Part shown: positions 37,968 to 47,953 of the stretch, in pieces | Layout: each line of letters starts with the position of its first letter | Numbering within the stretch: position 1 is the first letter of the stretch | Assembly (NCBI RefSeq): GCF_003967355.1 | Contig: NZ_BIFH01000056.1 | Location: forward strand, 1-64,000 | DNA length: 64,000 bases | DNA from: Embleya hyalina | GTDB taxonomy: Bacteria; Actinomycetota; Actinomycetes; Streptomycetales; Streptomycetaceae | Direction: 5' to 3' | Made by a program: the position numbers and the translations under genes | Notes under the pieces: generated by a model | What the model saw: only the letters and a program-made list of their open reading frames with translations | What the model was told of the DNA's origin: nothing | Databases searched by the model: none

Positions 37968-40592
37968 CTACCGGGCTTTTTGGGTCAGGTGCAGGGGGGC
38001 TCTGGGCCATAGGCGGGATTGCAGGGGGGTGCCCAGTTGTTCGGCGGCGCGGCGGACCGCGCCGGTGAGCAGGGCCAGGTCGGTGGGGCCGTTGCCGCCG
38101 CCGACCGGGGTGGGGCGGCGGGCCAGGCGGTTGCCCATCTCCTGCCACTCCTGGCGGACGACGGTGGGGCGCAGGGTGGCCGTGCGCGGCATCCGGCCGG
38201 TCACCCGGCCGCCCTGGAAGGGGATCACCGCGCCGTCGCGACCGCGCACGAAACCCCGGCCCGGGTAGTCCTCGTCCACGCCCGCCGCGTCCTCGACGTC
38301 GATCAGCACACGGGAGGACTGCGGATCGTCCACACGCAGGGCGATCCGCAGTTCGGCGCCCGCCGCGGCCTCGATCTCCAGGCTCCGGGCGGGCCGACCC
38401 GTGGTCACCAGCAGGTGTACGCCGTGCGCGCCGCCGCGATGGGCCACGTCGGCGAGGCCCTTGACGCACCCCGGGTAGGTCTCGGCCAGCAGGTCTATGT
38501 CGTCCACCGCCACCACCAGCCGGGGCAGCGCCCCGTCCGGACCCGCCCGGTACGTCTCGAACGAGGTGCCGCGCAGCAGCCCCTCGCGGCGGTCCAACTC
38601 GTCGCGCACGGCGGCGATCGCGTCACCCGTCGCCGAGACGTCGGCGTCGGCCGGCGAGCCCACCACGTGCGGCAGGTCGGACAGCCCCTCGGGGCCCCGG
38701 ACCAGCGCGATGGCCAACTCGTCGGGCCGGTTCGCCACCGCGAGCGAGCACAACACGGAGGCCAGCAACTCGGAGCGGCCCGAGCGGGCGGCCCCGCCGA
38801 TCACCACGTGCGGGCCCTCGGCGGACAGGTCGACGGTGATCGCCCCGCGCGCGTCCGAGCCGAGCACCGCGCGCGGCGAGTGGCCCGCCTCGCGCCAGCC
38901 CGCGAGCAGCTTGGCGGGGGTGAGCAGGTCCAGGTTGAGCAGGTCGAGCAGGCGGACCGACTCGGGCAGTGGCGAGGTGACCCGGCGGGTGGCCTCGCGC
39001 AACGGGGCCAGCGCGCGGGCGAAGCGGTCCGCCCACGCGGAGGACACCGCGTCGGCGACCACGTCGGTCGATCGGCGGGTGCCCGGTCCGAGCAGGTCGA
39101 TCCGGGTGCCCACCTCGCCGGTGACGTGGGCCACCGCCGAGCACTGCGCGGGCAGGTCCTCGGCCCGCTCGTCCAGGCACAGCGCGTGTACGCCCGCCGC
39201 GGGGCCCTCGACCAGGAGCCGGACGATCTCCGGCCGGGCGGCCAGTCGGCCGGCGCCGTCGAGCACGACCACGGTGCGCCGGACCGGCACCCGCTCGGCG
39301 GTGTCGATGCGGTCGAGCAGTTCGCCGGCGCGGGCCAGCACCTGATCCGGGCCCAGACCGACCAGGAGCCGGCAGTCCTGGCCCTCGCCCGGCCGCAGAT
39401 GCGGCAACCAGCGGGCCCAGGCCCAGTCGCCGGCGGTGGCGGCGTCGGCGCAGAGCACGACCAGTTCGACGTCCTGCGGTCCGTGCAGCCCGGCGAGTTG
39501 GGCGACCACCGAGCGGGCCAGGCCGAGCAGCCGAAGACGTGGTCCGGCCAGGCCGAGGACGGTGTCCTTGAGCGAGACGGTGACCGGTACGGAGAACGCG
39601 GTCAGCCTGCGCTCCGCGCCGTCGCCGGCCGAGGTCGGCGGTTCCACCAGGGTCACCCGCGACGGCAGGTCGCCGACCCCCAGGCGCACGCTCAGCGCCT
39701 CCGGATGGCCGGCCGCGCGCTCCCAGAGCCGGCCGGACGGACCCGGCTCGCCGGTGGCCAGCGCGTCGAGCAGCAGCGTGGCCGGGTCGGGCGACCGGTC
39801 GCGGCGCCAGCGCACCTCGTCGAGCAGCGCCGAGCGGGCCGCCGCCTCGATCGTCTCCCGCTCGGTCCCGCCGGCCCGGCGGCGCAGCGCGAACGGGCGG
39901 CGCCGGCCCGGTGCCTCCTCGGGCAGTTCGAAGCGGGCCGGGGCGGGCACCGGCAACTGCGCGCGGGCAACCCGGCGGACCTCGATGTGGCCGGTGCCGT
40001 CGGCCCGCGCCGGGGTGCCGGCGGCGTCGTCGGGCGAGCCGTAGGGCTGGGGCGGGAACGTCTGCAGGGTGGACTCGCCGACCCGGAGCAGCGACCCCGG
40101 CGGCAGGTCGACCGGCTCGCGCCCGACCGGCATGCCGTCCACGGTGGTGCCGTTGGTCGAGTCGAGGTCGGCGACCCGGATGCGACCGGGCTCTATCCAC
40201 AGTTCGGCGTGCAGCCGGGACAGGTCGGGATCGCCCAGACGCACCTCGGCCTCGGGCGCGCGGCCGATCCGTACCCCGCCCTGGTGCAGCAGGTGTACGC
40301 CGCCCGCGTCCGGCCCGCCGACCACCCGCAGCTGCGCGGACCCGGCGGAGGGGGAGGGGGAGCCGAGCGCGTCGACGGTGATCAGCGCGCCGTCCACCAG
40401 CGGCGGCCGGCCCACGGGGGTGTCGTCGCGCAGTCGCACGTCGCCCACCCAAAAACGTTGGCCGTCGGTGCCGGAGGCGGTCCGCAGCGCGCCCGCGATC
40501 CCCGCGAAGGTCGTCCCGGACGGCGCGGTGACGAGCACGTCGGCGCCCGGTCCGGTCCGCTGCGGTCCGTGCACGGTGAGCCGGATCTGCAT
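37968..40592 (-). CDS. FHA and FtsK/SpoIIIE-like (EccC-related) domain protein
   Basis: The protein has 874 residues. A beta-rich N-terminal domain (about 1-85) is followed by an FHA phosphothreonine-binding domain at about 100-165 (VRIGRAPEAEVRLGDPDLSR, then DLDSTNGTTVDGM). Two FtsK/SpoIIIE-type ATPase folds follow. In the last, the P-loop reads GGAARSGRSELL (about residue 595): Arg stands where the catalytic Lys is expected. The Walker B-like strand is RLVVAVDDIDLL. Its organisation recalls EccC ATPases of type VII secretion, yet no other ESX gene is present. GGAGGGAGG precedes ATG 40592. It is divergent from two Ser/Thr kinases, whose phosphothreonines its FHA domain might read. Confidence 0.8.
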   Translation of the reverse strand: MQIRLTVHGPQRTGPGADVLVTAPSGTTFAGIAGALRTASGTDGQRFWVGDVRLRDDTPVGRPPLVDGALITVDALGSPSPSAGSAQLRVVGGPDAGGVHLLHQGGVRIGRAPEAEVRLGDPDLSRLHAELWIEPGRIRVADLDSTNGTTVDGMPVGREPVDLPPGSLLRVGESTLQTFPPQPYGSPDDAAGTPARADGTGHIEVRRVARAQLPVPAPARFELPEEAPGRRRPFALRRRAGGTERETIEAAARSALLDEVRWRRDRSPDPATLLLDALATGEPGPSGRLWERAAGHPEALSVRLGVGDLPSRVTLVEPPTSAGDGAERRLTAFSVPVTVSLKDTVLGLAGPRLRLLGLARSVVAQLAGLHGPQDVELVVLCADAATAGDWAWARWLPHLRPGEGQDCRLLVGLGPDQVLARAGELLDRIDTAERVPVRRTVVVLDGAGRLAARPEIVRLLVEGPAAGVHALCLDERAEDLPAQCSAVAHVTGEVGTRIDLLGPGTRRSTDVVADAVSSAWADRFARALAPLREATRRVTSPLPESVRLLDLLNLDLLTPAKLLAGWREAGHSPRAVLGSDARGAITVDLSAEGPHVVIGGAARSGRSELLASVLCSLAVANRPDELAIALVRGPEGLSDLPHVVGSPADADVSATGDAIAAVRDELDRREGLLRGTSFETYRAGPDGALPRLVVAVDDIDLLAETYPGCVKGLADVAHRGGAHGVHLLVTTGRPARSLEIEAAAGAELRIALRVDDPQSSRVLIDVEDAAGVDEDYPGRGFVRGRDGAVIPFQGGRVTGRMPRTATLRPTVVRQEWQEMGNRLARRPTPVGGGNGPTDLALLTGAVRRAAEQLGTPLQSRLWPRAPLHLTQKAR

Positions 40593-40933
40593 GCGCGCCC
40601 TCCCTCCTCCGAGCAGAAAACAAGAGGCATCCTCGCACCCACGACCGTCATGTCGCCCACGGCCGGACGGACGAAGGTTCTTGTCCGAATTTCGACCGCA
40701 AACGACCGGGTCGCCGGCGAATCGCCCGAACACGGGAGCTACTCCGACCCCCACCGCGCCGACCCCACGACGTCGACCCCGTGTCGAGTATCCGCCGAGA
40801 ACCCGATCGGACAAGGTTCGACCCGGGCGGCCGAACCGTACCTGCGGTCGATGCGTCCGTACCTGAGTACCACCTAGGGTGGGAGGCACCCGGCACCACC
40901 GCCCAGGTGGCGGACAGGACAGTGGGGAGCGGC
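40593..40933. promoter_or_regulatory. Divergent region between the FHA/FtsK gene and the kinase pair
   Basis: About 340 bases. The kinase frame is open from 40781 but the translation before 40934 lacks any conserved feature. A TAGGGT at 40875-40880 could be a -10 element for the kinases, with no convincing -35. The ribosome site for the kinase is GGGGAG at 40924-40929. Confidence 0.4.
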
Positions 40934-42457
40934 GTGGACCGGCCGGTCGGCAGCAAATATCTGCTCCAGGAGACCCTGGGGCGCGGAGCCAGTGGCACCG
41001 TCTGGCGCGCGAGCGTGCGCGACTCCGGCGAGGTGGTCGCGGTCAAGGTGCTGCGCGAGGAGTTGGGTACCGACCCGGACGTGGTCACCCGCTTCCTGCG
41101 CGAGCGCTCACTGCTGCTCAACCTGCGCCACCCCAACCTCGTACACGTGCGCGACCTCGTCGTCGAGGGCGAGACGCTCGCCCTGGTGATGGACCTGATC
41201 GACGGTCCCGACCTGCGCACCTACCTGCGCGACAACGGCCCGCTCCCGCCCGCCGCCGCGGCGCTGACGATGGCTCAGATCTGCGACGCGTTGAGCGTGA
41301 CACACGCCGACGGCGTGATACACCGCGACCTGAAACCGGCCAACATCATGCTGGCCCGCAACGGCGACTCGCTCTACCCGATGCTGACCGACTTCGGCAT
41401 CGCCCGGCTCGCCGACTCGCCCGCGCTCACCCGCACCCACGAACTCGTCGGCACCCCCAGCTACGTGGCCCCGGAGACCGCCGAGGGCCGCCCGCTCACC
41501 CCCGCCGTGGACGTCTACGCGGCGGGCGTGGTGCTCTACGAACTGGTCGCCGGACACCCGCCGTTCCGCGACACCAACCCGATCGCGCTGCTGCACCACC
41601 ACCTGACCGAGCTGCCGACGCGGCCGGCGGGCATGCCCGACGCCTACTGGCTGATCACCGAACGCTGTCTGGCCAAGCAACCCGAGGCACGGCCCGACGC
41701 GGCGGGTCTGGGCCGCGCGTTGCGGATGGCCGCCGACGTGGTCTCCGGCGCGCGACCCGACGACGGCTCGATCGCGCAGGTGCTGGCCGCGAGCGCGTTC
41801 GGCGCCGGGGCGGGCGCCGCCGGGGCCGCCGACGCCACCCGCGCGCTCCCGCAGACCCGGGCCGGCTACCCGAGCGCGCCGACCACCCCGCCGACGCCGC
41901 CCGCACCGCCCGCGTCGCCGAACGCGACCCGGGTGATGAGCACACAGCCGCCCGGCTACCCGCAGCCGCAACAACCACCGGTGCGACAGGCCCCGCACCA
42001 CCCGCCGCCCGCCTACGCCGAGCCGATGCGACAGGGCCCGCCCGGCCCGCCCGCGCAGGCCGACCCGGGCCCACCGCCCCCACCGCCCCCGTCGCGCTAC
42101 CGCCGCGACGAGGCGGCCGAACGCGAGCCCCGGCGCCGACCGCGCGCCGTGCGCGAGCCGGCGGAGCCCAGGGAGCGCGAGCCGCGCGAACGCCGCGAAC
42201 GCGAGCCGCGCCGGCGAGGGTTCCGGCTCGGCAGCATTCCCGGCGTGGGCTGCACCATCGGCTGCCTGCTGCGGCTGGTGATCATCGCCGCGGTCCTGTT
42301 CGCCGTCTACTGGTTCAGCCCGCTGCACGACTGGGTGAACTCCGCCATCGACACCTTCGATACCGTTCGAGGCTGGTACGACGACGTCAAGGACTTCGTC
42401 ACCGGCAACGACGGCGGCGACAAGGGCGACGGCAGCGGCGGTGGCGGCGAGAACTGA
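40934..42457 (+). CDS. Membrane-anchored Ser/Thr protein kinase
   Basis: The protein has 507 residues. The kinase domain (about 1-265) has the glycine loop LGRGASGTVW, catalytic Lys in VAVKVLREE, the loop HRDLKPANIML, DFG in TDFGIARLAD and the activation-segment end GTPSYVAPE. A Pro/Gln-rich linker (about 300-400) and an Arg/Glu-rich stretch lead to a single membrane segment (LLRLVIIAAVLFAVYWF) and a short acidic Gly-rich outer tail. There are no PASTA domains. GTG 40934 has GGGGAG six bases upstream. Position just before another kinase and prfB matches the pkaA/pkaB pair of Streptomyces as I recall it. Confidence 0.9.
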   Translation: MDRPVGSKYLLQETLGRGASGTVWRASVRDSGEVVAVKVLREELGTDPDVVTRFLRERSLLLNLRHPNLVHVRDLVVEGETLALVMDLIDGPDLRTYLRDNGPLPPAAAALTMAQICDALSVTHADGVIHRDLKPANIMLARNGDSLYPMLTDFGIARLADSPALTRTHELVGTPSYVAPETAEGRPLTPAVDVYAAGVVLYELVAGHPPFRDTNPIALLHHHLTELPTRPAGMPDAYWLITERCLAKQPEARPDAAGLGRALRMAADVVSGARPDDGSIAQVLAASAFGAGAGAAGAADATRALPQTRAGYPSAPTTPPTPPAPPASPNATRVMSTQPPGYPQPQQPPVRQAPHHPPPAYAEPMRQGPPGPPAQADPGPPPPPPPSRYRRDEAAEREPRRRPRAVREPAEPREREPRERREREPRRRGFRLGSIPGVGCTIGCLLRLVIIAAVLFAVYWFSPLHDWVNSAIDTFDTVRGWYDDVKDFVTGNDGGDKGDGSGGGGEN

Positions 42458-42606
42458 CGCGAAGTCATCCCCCGGTCGCCCGCGTCGAGGTCGACCTCGT
42501 ACACGCCGTCCTGCCCGACGGTCCCCGCATTCGGGGGTCGGCCGCGTAGGGTGCGGTCGGGGAAGTCCGCTGTGAGCACCACGCTCGCTGGGTCCACGGA
42601 GCTGCT

Positions 42607-44664
42607 TTGGCACGCAAGATCGGTAGCCGATACGTCGCCCTGAAGGTGCTCGGGCGCGGCGCCAGCGGGACCGTCTGGCAGGGCGAGGGCCCCGAGGGAC
42701 CCGTCGCGATCAAGCTGCTGCGCGAAGACCTCGCGTCCGACCAGGTGTTGGTCGCCCGCTTCGTGCAGGAGCGCACCGCGCTGACCAGCCTCGACCACCC
42801 CAACATCGTGGGCGTGCACGACCTGGTCGTCGACGGTGCCGACCTCGCCCTGGTGATGGACCTGGTGATCGGCCCCGACCTGCGGGCCCGGCTGGAGCGC
42901 GAACGGGTGCTCACCCCGCGCCTGGCCGCCGCGATCGTCGCCGACGTCGCCGACGGCCTCTCCGCCGCACACGCGGAAGGGGTGATCCACCGCGACGTCA
43001 AACCCGAGAACATCCTGATCGACACCTCGGGCGGGGTCTCCCGGGCCCGACTCACCGACTTCGGCATCGCCCGCCTGGTCGACGCGCCGCGCCGCACCCG
43101 GGCCACCCGGATCATCGGCACGCCCGACTACCTGGCCCCCGAGATCATCGAGGGCCTGCAACCGACGGCCGCGGTGGACGTGTACGCGCTGGCCACCGTC
43201 CTGTACGAACTGCTCACCGGCTGGACCCCGTTCGGCGGCGGACACCCCGGCGCGGTGCTGCGCCGCCACGTCACCGAACCGGTGCCCGGCATCCCCGGCC
43301 TGCCCGACCCGCTCGCCGCGGTGCTCGCGTCCTGCCTGTCCAAGGCGCCCGCCGCGCGGCTGACCGCCCGCGAGTTCGGCGAGCGGCTGCGCTCGGCCCT
43401 GCCCGCGCTGATCGGCCTGCCCGCGTTCGACGTCCCCGACCCCAACGGCACCGCGGGCCGCCAGGACACCCCCGTGCCGCGCCCGTCCGGCGTGGTCCCG
43501 CTGGTCTCCGGCATCTCCGAGGCCGCCGACGGCAGCCGGGACACGCACACCAACCTGACCCGCCCGGTGTTCGAGGAGGCGGTCCCGGTGCAGTCGCACC
43601 GGCGCGGCAAACCGGCGCGCGGCGGCCGGCGCCGGTGGGTCGCGGTGCTCGGCGGCGTGCTGGCCGTGGTCGTGGTCGGCGCGGGCGCGATGTGGTTGGG
43701 CAGGGACGACGACAACCCGGCCCGCCCCGCCGGACAAAGCGCCGGCTCGCCCACCAACATCGCGCCCGGACCGGCCCGCGGCTCCGACGGGCCGGCCCCG
43801 CAGCGGGCCCCCGGCAGCTACGCGTGGGCCGCGTTCGCACCGCTGCCGGCCGCGCCCGTGCTGCTCCAGGGCGGCCCCGCCGCGGCCCGGGTCGACGCGG
43901 ACCGCAGCTACCTCGTGCAGCGCGACGGCGACGGCGGGCTCTGGTACGTCTCCGGCGACGGCACGCGCTGGGGCGAATGGCGCAGGCTGCCCACCTTCCG
44001 CACCACCGACGACCCGGCGGCGGTGGCCACCGGCCCCGGGCGGATGGACGTGTTCGCCGTCGGCGCGAGCGACAAGCTGCTGTATCGCGCCACGTTCGCC
44101 GACGGCCGCTTCGGCGAGTGGACCAGGACGGACGGCAAGACCAAGCTCACCGGCGCGCCCGCGGCGGTGGCCACCGGCGACCGGATCGACATCGTGGCCC
44201 GCACCGCGAGCGACGGCCTGGCCGCCGGGGCGCTCACCGGCGGCGGCTGGAGCGGCTTCACCACGGTGCCCAGCGCGGGCCGGATCGAGGCGGCGCCCGC
44301 GCTGACCGCGAGCGGCGGCGGCACGCTGGACGCCTTCGTGGTGCGCGCGGGCGACCACGCGGTGCTGCACATCACCAGCGTCGACGGCACCTGGCGCGAG
44401 CCGGAGCGGGTCAACCTCGCCGCGTCGGCGCGCCCGGCCGCCGCCTGGAGCCAGGCCCGGGGCCTGGTCGTGCTGGCCCGGGACGGCAACGGGCGACTGC
44501 TCGGCGCGGTGCCCGGCGAAGGCGGCTGGCGGCCGGTCGACCCGAACACCGCCAGCGCCGACGCCCCCGCCGCGGCGGCCGTCGGCGCCGACCGGGTCGA
44601 CGTGTACGTCCGCGCCGACAACGGTCGCCTGCAGGCCGCCGCGTCGACCCCCGACGCGGGCTGA
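42607..44664 (+). CDS. Ser/Thr protein kinase with extracellular lectin-like propeller
   Basis: The protein has 685 residues. The kinase domain (about 1-270) has LGRGASGTVWQG, Lys in VAIKLLRED, HRDVKPENILI and TDFGIARLVD. A linker and one membrane segment (WVAVLGGVLAVVVVGAGAMWL, about 341-363) follow. The outer part of about 290 residues is built of repeats of the type GRFGEWTR and GGGWSGFTTV with AAVATG strands, which resemble the PLL-like beta-propeller lectins. It could sense wall sugars or a polymer. TTG 42607 is used, with GGAG five bases upstream. The gene is 149 bp after the first kinase. Confidence 0.88.
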   Translation: MARKIGSRYVALKVLGRGASGTVWQGEGPEGPVAIKLLREDLASDQVLVARFVQERTALTSLDHPNIVGVHDLVVDGADLALVMDLVIGPDLRARLERERVLTPRLAAAIVADVADGLSAAHAEGVIHRDVKPENILIDTSGGVSRARLTDFGIARLVDAPRRTRATRIIGTPDYLAPEIIEGLQPTAAVDVYALATVLYELLTGWTPFGGGHPGAVLRRHVTEPVPGIPGLPDPLAAVLASCLSKAPAARLTAREFGERLRSALPALIGLPAFDVPDPNGTAGRQDTPVPRPSGVVPLVSGISEAADGSRDTHTNLTRPVFEEAVPVQSHRRGKPARGGRRRWVAVLGGVLAVVVVGAGAMWLGRDDDNPARPAGQSAGSPTNIAPGPARGSDGPAPQRAPGSYAWAAFAPLPAAPVLLQGGPAAARVDADRSYLVQRDGDGGLWYVSGDGTRWGEWRRLPTFRTTDDPAAVATGPGRMDVFAVGASDKLLYRATFADGRFGEWTRTDGKTKLTGAPAAVATGDRIDIVARTASDGLAAGALTGGGWSGFTTVPSAGRIEAAPALTASGGGTLDAFVVRAGDHAVLHITSVDGTWREPERVNLAASARPAAAWSQARGLVVLARDGNGRLLGAVPGEGGWRPVDPNTASADAPAAAAVGADRVDVYVRADNGRLQAAASTPDAG

Positions 44665-44701
44665 GTCCCGAGTCGGGCCGCCGTCCACTTAGGATGGGTG
44701 C

Positions 44702-45814
<1,113 letters not shown>

Positions 45815-46150
45815 CCGAGGCCGGCCGCCGGGAATTCCGGTGAACAAGTCGATTTCACGGCCCGGGACCCCCACGATTCGGTGGGGGCCCGGGCCGTGTG
45901 GCGTTGCGCTTTCGTGCCGATTTTCGCGGCGAATCGGAATTAACCCCCGCAACCCTCTCCGAACGCCCTTGACGCGGCATCCGCCCGGTTACCAGTCTGA
46001 ACAGCGGCATTGCCGTGACGCATCCGATCAGGGGAGTCCGAAGCGCATCGACAGATGGCACGGACGCGCGTCGGGTGATGCCCAACGGCGTTTGGGACCC
46101 CACCCGCGCCGGCGCGGATACGGGGATCTCATCCAACTGGGGGTTAATTG
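45815..46150 (+). other. Intergenic region between prfB and the surface protein gene
   Basis: About 335 bases. It holds the prfB terminator (listed separately) and a possible promoter for the surface protein: TTGACG at 45969-45974, followed by TACCAG at 45990-45995 with a 15-bp spacer, which is short. GGGGG at 46139-46143 is the likely ribosome site. Nothing else is supported. Confidence 0.4.
45856..45898 (+). terminator. Hairpin terminator after prfB
   Basis: The left arm 45856-45874 and right arm 45881-45898 pair over about 18 bp with one bulged A, around a six-base loop (GATTCG). The stem is CACGGCCCGGG-A-CCCCCAC. It is strong and T-poor. Confidence 0.8.
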
Positions 46151-47182
46151 ATGTCAACCAAAATGCGCGTCCGGACGGCCAGGATGGCCGCCGCTGCGCT
46201 GTTCGCGGCGGGCGCGTCCTTCGCGGTCGCCGGTGTGGCGAGCGCGACGGACGGCGGTCCGGACGACGGGTGCGAGCAGACGCACACATGCCCCGGTGGT
46301 CCGGGCGGTACCTCGACGGGTACGTCGACCGGTACGTCCACGGGCACCTCCACCGGCACCTCGACCGGTACGTCCACGGGTACCTCCACCGGTACTTCGA
46401 CGGGCACGTCCACCGGCACCTCGACCGGAACCTCGACGGGGACCTCCACCGGTACGTCGACGGGTACCTCGACCGGTACCTCGACGGGAACGTCCACGGG
46501 CACCTCGACGGGTACCTCGACCGGTACGTCCACGGGCACCTCGACCGGGACCTCGACGGGGACCTCCACCGGTACGTCGACGGGTACTTCGACCGGTACG
46601 TCGACGGGCACCTCGACCGGTACCTCGACGGGAACGTCCACCGGTACCTCGACGGGTACTTCGACGGGCACGTCGACCGGTACGTCCACGGGTACCTCGA
46701 CCGGTACTTCGACCGGTACGTCCACCGGCACCTCGACCGGCACCTCGACCGGGACCTCGACGGGCACGTCGTCGGGCACCTCGGCCGGGAGCACCAAGGG
46801 CAACTCGGGCGGCTCGGGTGACACCACCAAGGGCAACTCGGGCGGTTCGGGCGACACCACCAAGGGCAACTCGGGCGGCAGCACCGGCGGCAACACCTGT
46901 GACGCCACGCACGCCTCCGGCGGGCTGGACCTGAACTGCGGCGGCGATGGGAACACCCGGACGAGCAGCGGCAACGACCAGCAGAACGCGCCCGTCCGCG
47001 ACTTCGGCGGCGGCGACACCGCGCCGGCGCAGCAGGCCGCGAAGAAGGAACTGGCCGAGACCGGTTCCGGCGCCAACATGGCGTTCCTGATCGTCGGCGG
47101 TGCCGCGATGGCGGCCGGTGGCTTCACCTTCACCGTGCTCCCCGCGCGGCTTCGGCGCCGGCAGCAGGCCCCCGCGGCCTAG
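46151..47182 (+). CDS. LAETG-anchored surface protein with 38-copy GTST stalk
   Basis: The protein has 343 residues. A signal peptide (about 1-33, ending VASA-TD) is followed by a short Cys-containing head (DDGCEQTHTCPGG), then 38 unbroken GTST tetrapeptides, GTSS and GTSA. Next come three TKGNSGGS-type repeats, a second segment with two cysteines (NTCDATHASGGLDLNCGG), and a C-terminal sorting signal: LAETG, hydrophobic helix, Arg-rich tail. LAxTG is the motif preferred by class E sortases of actinobacteria, so it is probably covalently wall-linked. The Thr/Ser stalk could be O-glycosylated. ATG 46151 has GGGGG seven bases upstream. The binding target is unknown. Confidence 0.88.
   Translation: MSTKMRVRTARMAAAALFAAGASFAVAGVASATDGGPDDGCEQTHTCPGGPGGTSTGTSTGTSTGTSTGTSTGTSTGTSTGTSTGTSTGTSTGTSTGTSTGTSTGTSTGTSTGTSTGTSTGTSTGTSTGTSTGTSTGTSTGTSTGTSTGTSTGTSTGTSTGTSTGTSTGTSTGTSTGTSTGTSTGTSTGTSTGTSTGTSTGTSTGTSSGTSAGSTKGNSGGSGDTTKGNSGGSGDTTKGNSGGSTGGNTCDATHASGGLDLNCGGDGNTRTSSGNDQQNAPVRDFGGGDTAPAQQAAKKELAETGSGANMAFLIVGGAAMAAGGFTFTVLPARLRRRQQAPAA
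46307..46786 (+). repeat. 12-bp coding tandem repeat, 40 units
   Basis: There are thirty-eight GTST units (46307-46762), then GTSS and GTSA variants (46763-46786), with no indel. Units share GGN-ACN-TCN-ACN but vary at third positions (ACC, ACG, ACT; TCG, TCC; GGT, GGC, GGG, GGA), so the protein is more conserved than the DNA. This suggests selection on the peptide, and the array may vary in copy number between strains. Confidence 0.92.
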
Positions 47183-47192
47183 TCGAAGACTT

Positions 47193-47220
47193 GTGCCCCG
47201 GCGCGGCGGTGCCGGGGCAC
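47193..47220 (+). terminator. Hairpin terminator after the surface protein gene
   Basis: A 10-bp perfect stem (GTGCCCCGGC and its complement) with an eight-base loop lies ten bases after the stop codon. Confidence 0.7.
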
Positions 47221-47446
47221 TGAATCCGCCGTCCCGGCGTTCCGAGCCGGGCGCACCGCGGTCATCGCGAGTGCGTCTGTGAAACGGTCGGCCCGGAACC
47301 GGGGGCGGTGGGCGGTACCCGCGGTACGCGGTCGGGCCCTGTGCCCGACCCGAGAACGGGGCGCCCGCTCGGATCGGTCCGCGCCGGACAGCTGCCGGCG
47401 AGGGCGGGTCCGGGTTCCGGAAGCCGCGGGACGCCGCTGCACAGCG

Positions 47447-47476
47447 CGAAGGCCCTGGGGGCACCCAGGGCCTTCG
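47447..47476 (-). terminator. Hairpin terminator serving the leftward small gene
   Basis: A 13-bp perfect stem (CGAAGGCCCTGGG and its complement) with loop GGCA lies about 60 bases beyond the stop of the minus-strand small membrane gene. It is symmetrical, so it could also stop rightward transcription. Confidence 0.75.
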
Positions 47477-47534
47477 TCGTGTCCGGTCTCGGCTTTTGCC
47501 GGGGTCTCCCGGCCTTCGGCGCGCTCCGGGCGGC

Positions 47535-47717
47535 TCAGCCGCCCACGCGGGCCAGCAGGAGCGCACACGCCAGAACGAGCAGGGCGAGTGCCGCCACCAT
47601 CGCGGGGTTGATCCCGCCGGAGCCCCTGAGGCGTTCGCGACTGGCTCGGCACGTCGGGCAGCGACCCTCCGCGACCAGTCCGGCGCAGTTCGCACACACC
47701 AGGCGGTCCAAGGTCAT
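47535..47717 (-). CDS. Small zinc-ribbon membrane protein
   Basis: The protein has 60 residues. The N-terminal half has two CxxC knuckles (LVCANCAGLV and GRCPTCRAS), a likely small zinc site facing the cytoplasm. The C-terminal half is a single membrane segment (AMVAALALLVLACALLLARV). GGAGGAG lies six bases before the ATG, a very strong ribosome site that supports the gene despite its size. It is divergent from ftsE. The function is unknown. Confidence 0.75.
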   Translation of the reverse strand: MTLDRLVCANCAGLVAEGRCPTCRASRERLRGSGGINPAMVAALALLVLACALLLARVGG

Positions 47718-47953
47718 CTCGACTCCTCCGCCTCGATTGCTCCGTTATCACGCATCGATACACATAACGCTCACGACGCGGCGGGAAGTTCCCGTCCCCC
47801 TCCACTGTGCCGCTTACACTCACGGAATGGCCATGCCCGACGACCACTCTGTTCGAGCCTGGGCGCCCGGCTCCCGACAGCGTGGTCCCTTGGTCTCCTC
47901 TGTGCCCCCAGCTGCATGTCCTGCCCCCTACACTGGCGCACCGTGATGCAACC

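Larger units (their letters stand above)
47183..47534. other. Intergenic region between the surface protein and a small membrane gene
   Basis: About 350 bases. Two hairpins are listed separately, at 47193-47220 and 47447-47476. Between them I see no conserved coding frame; the open frames are Arg/Gly/Pro-rich and lack ribosome sites. Confidence 0.5.

Noticed and set aside
37968-40592. Type VII secretion locus
   Set aside because: Only an EccC-like protein with a changed P-loop is present; no EsxA/B, EccB, EccD, EccE or mycosin genes are nearby.
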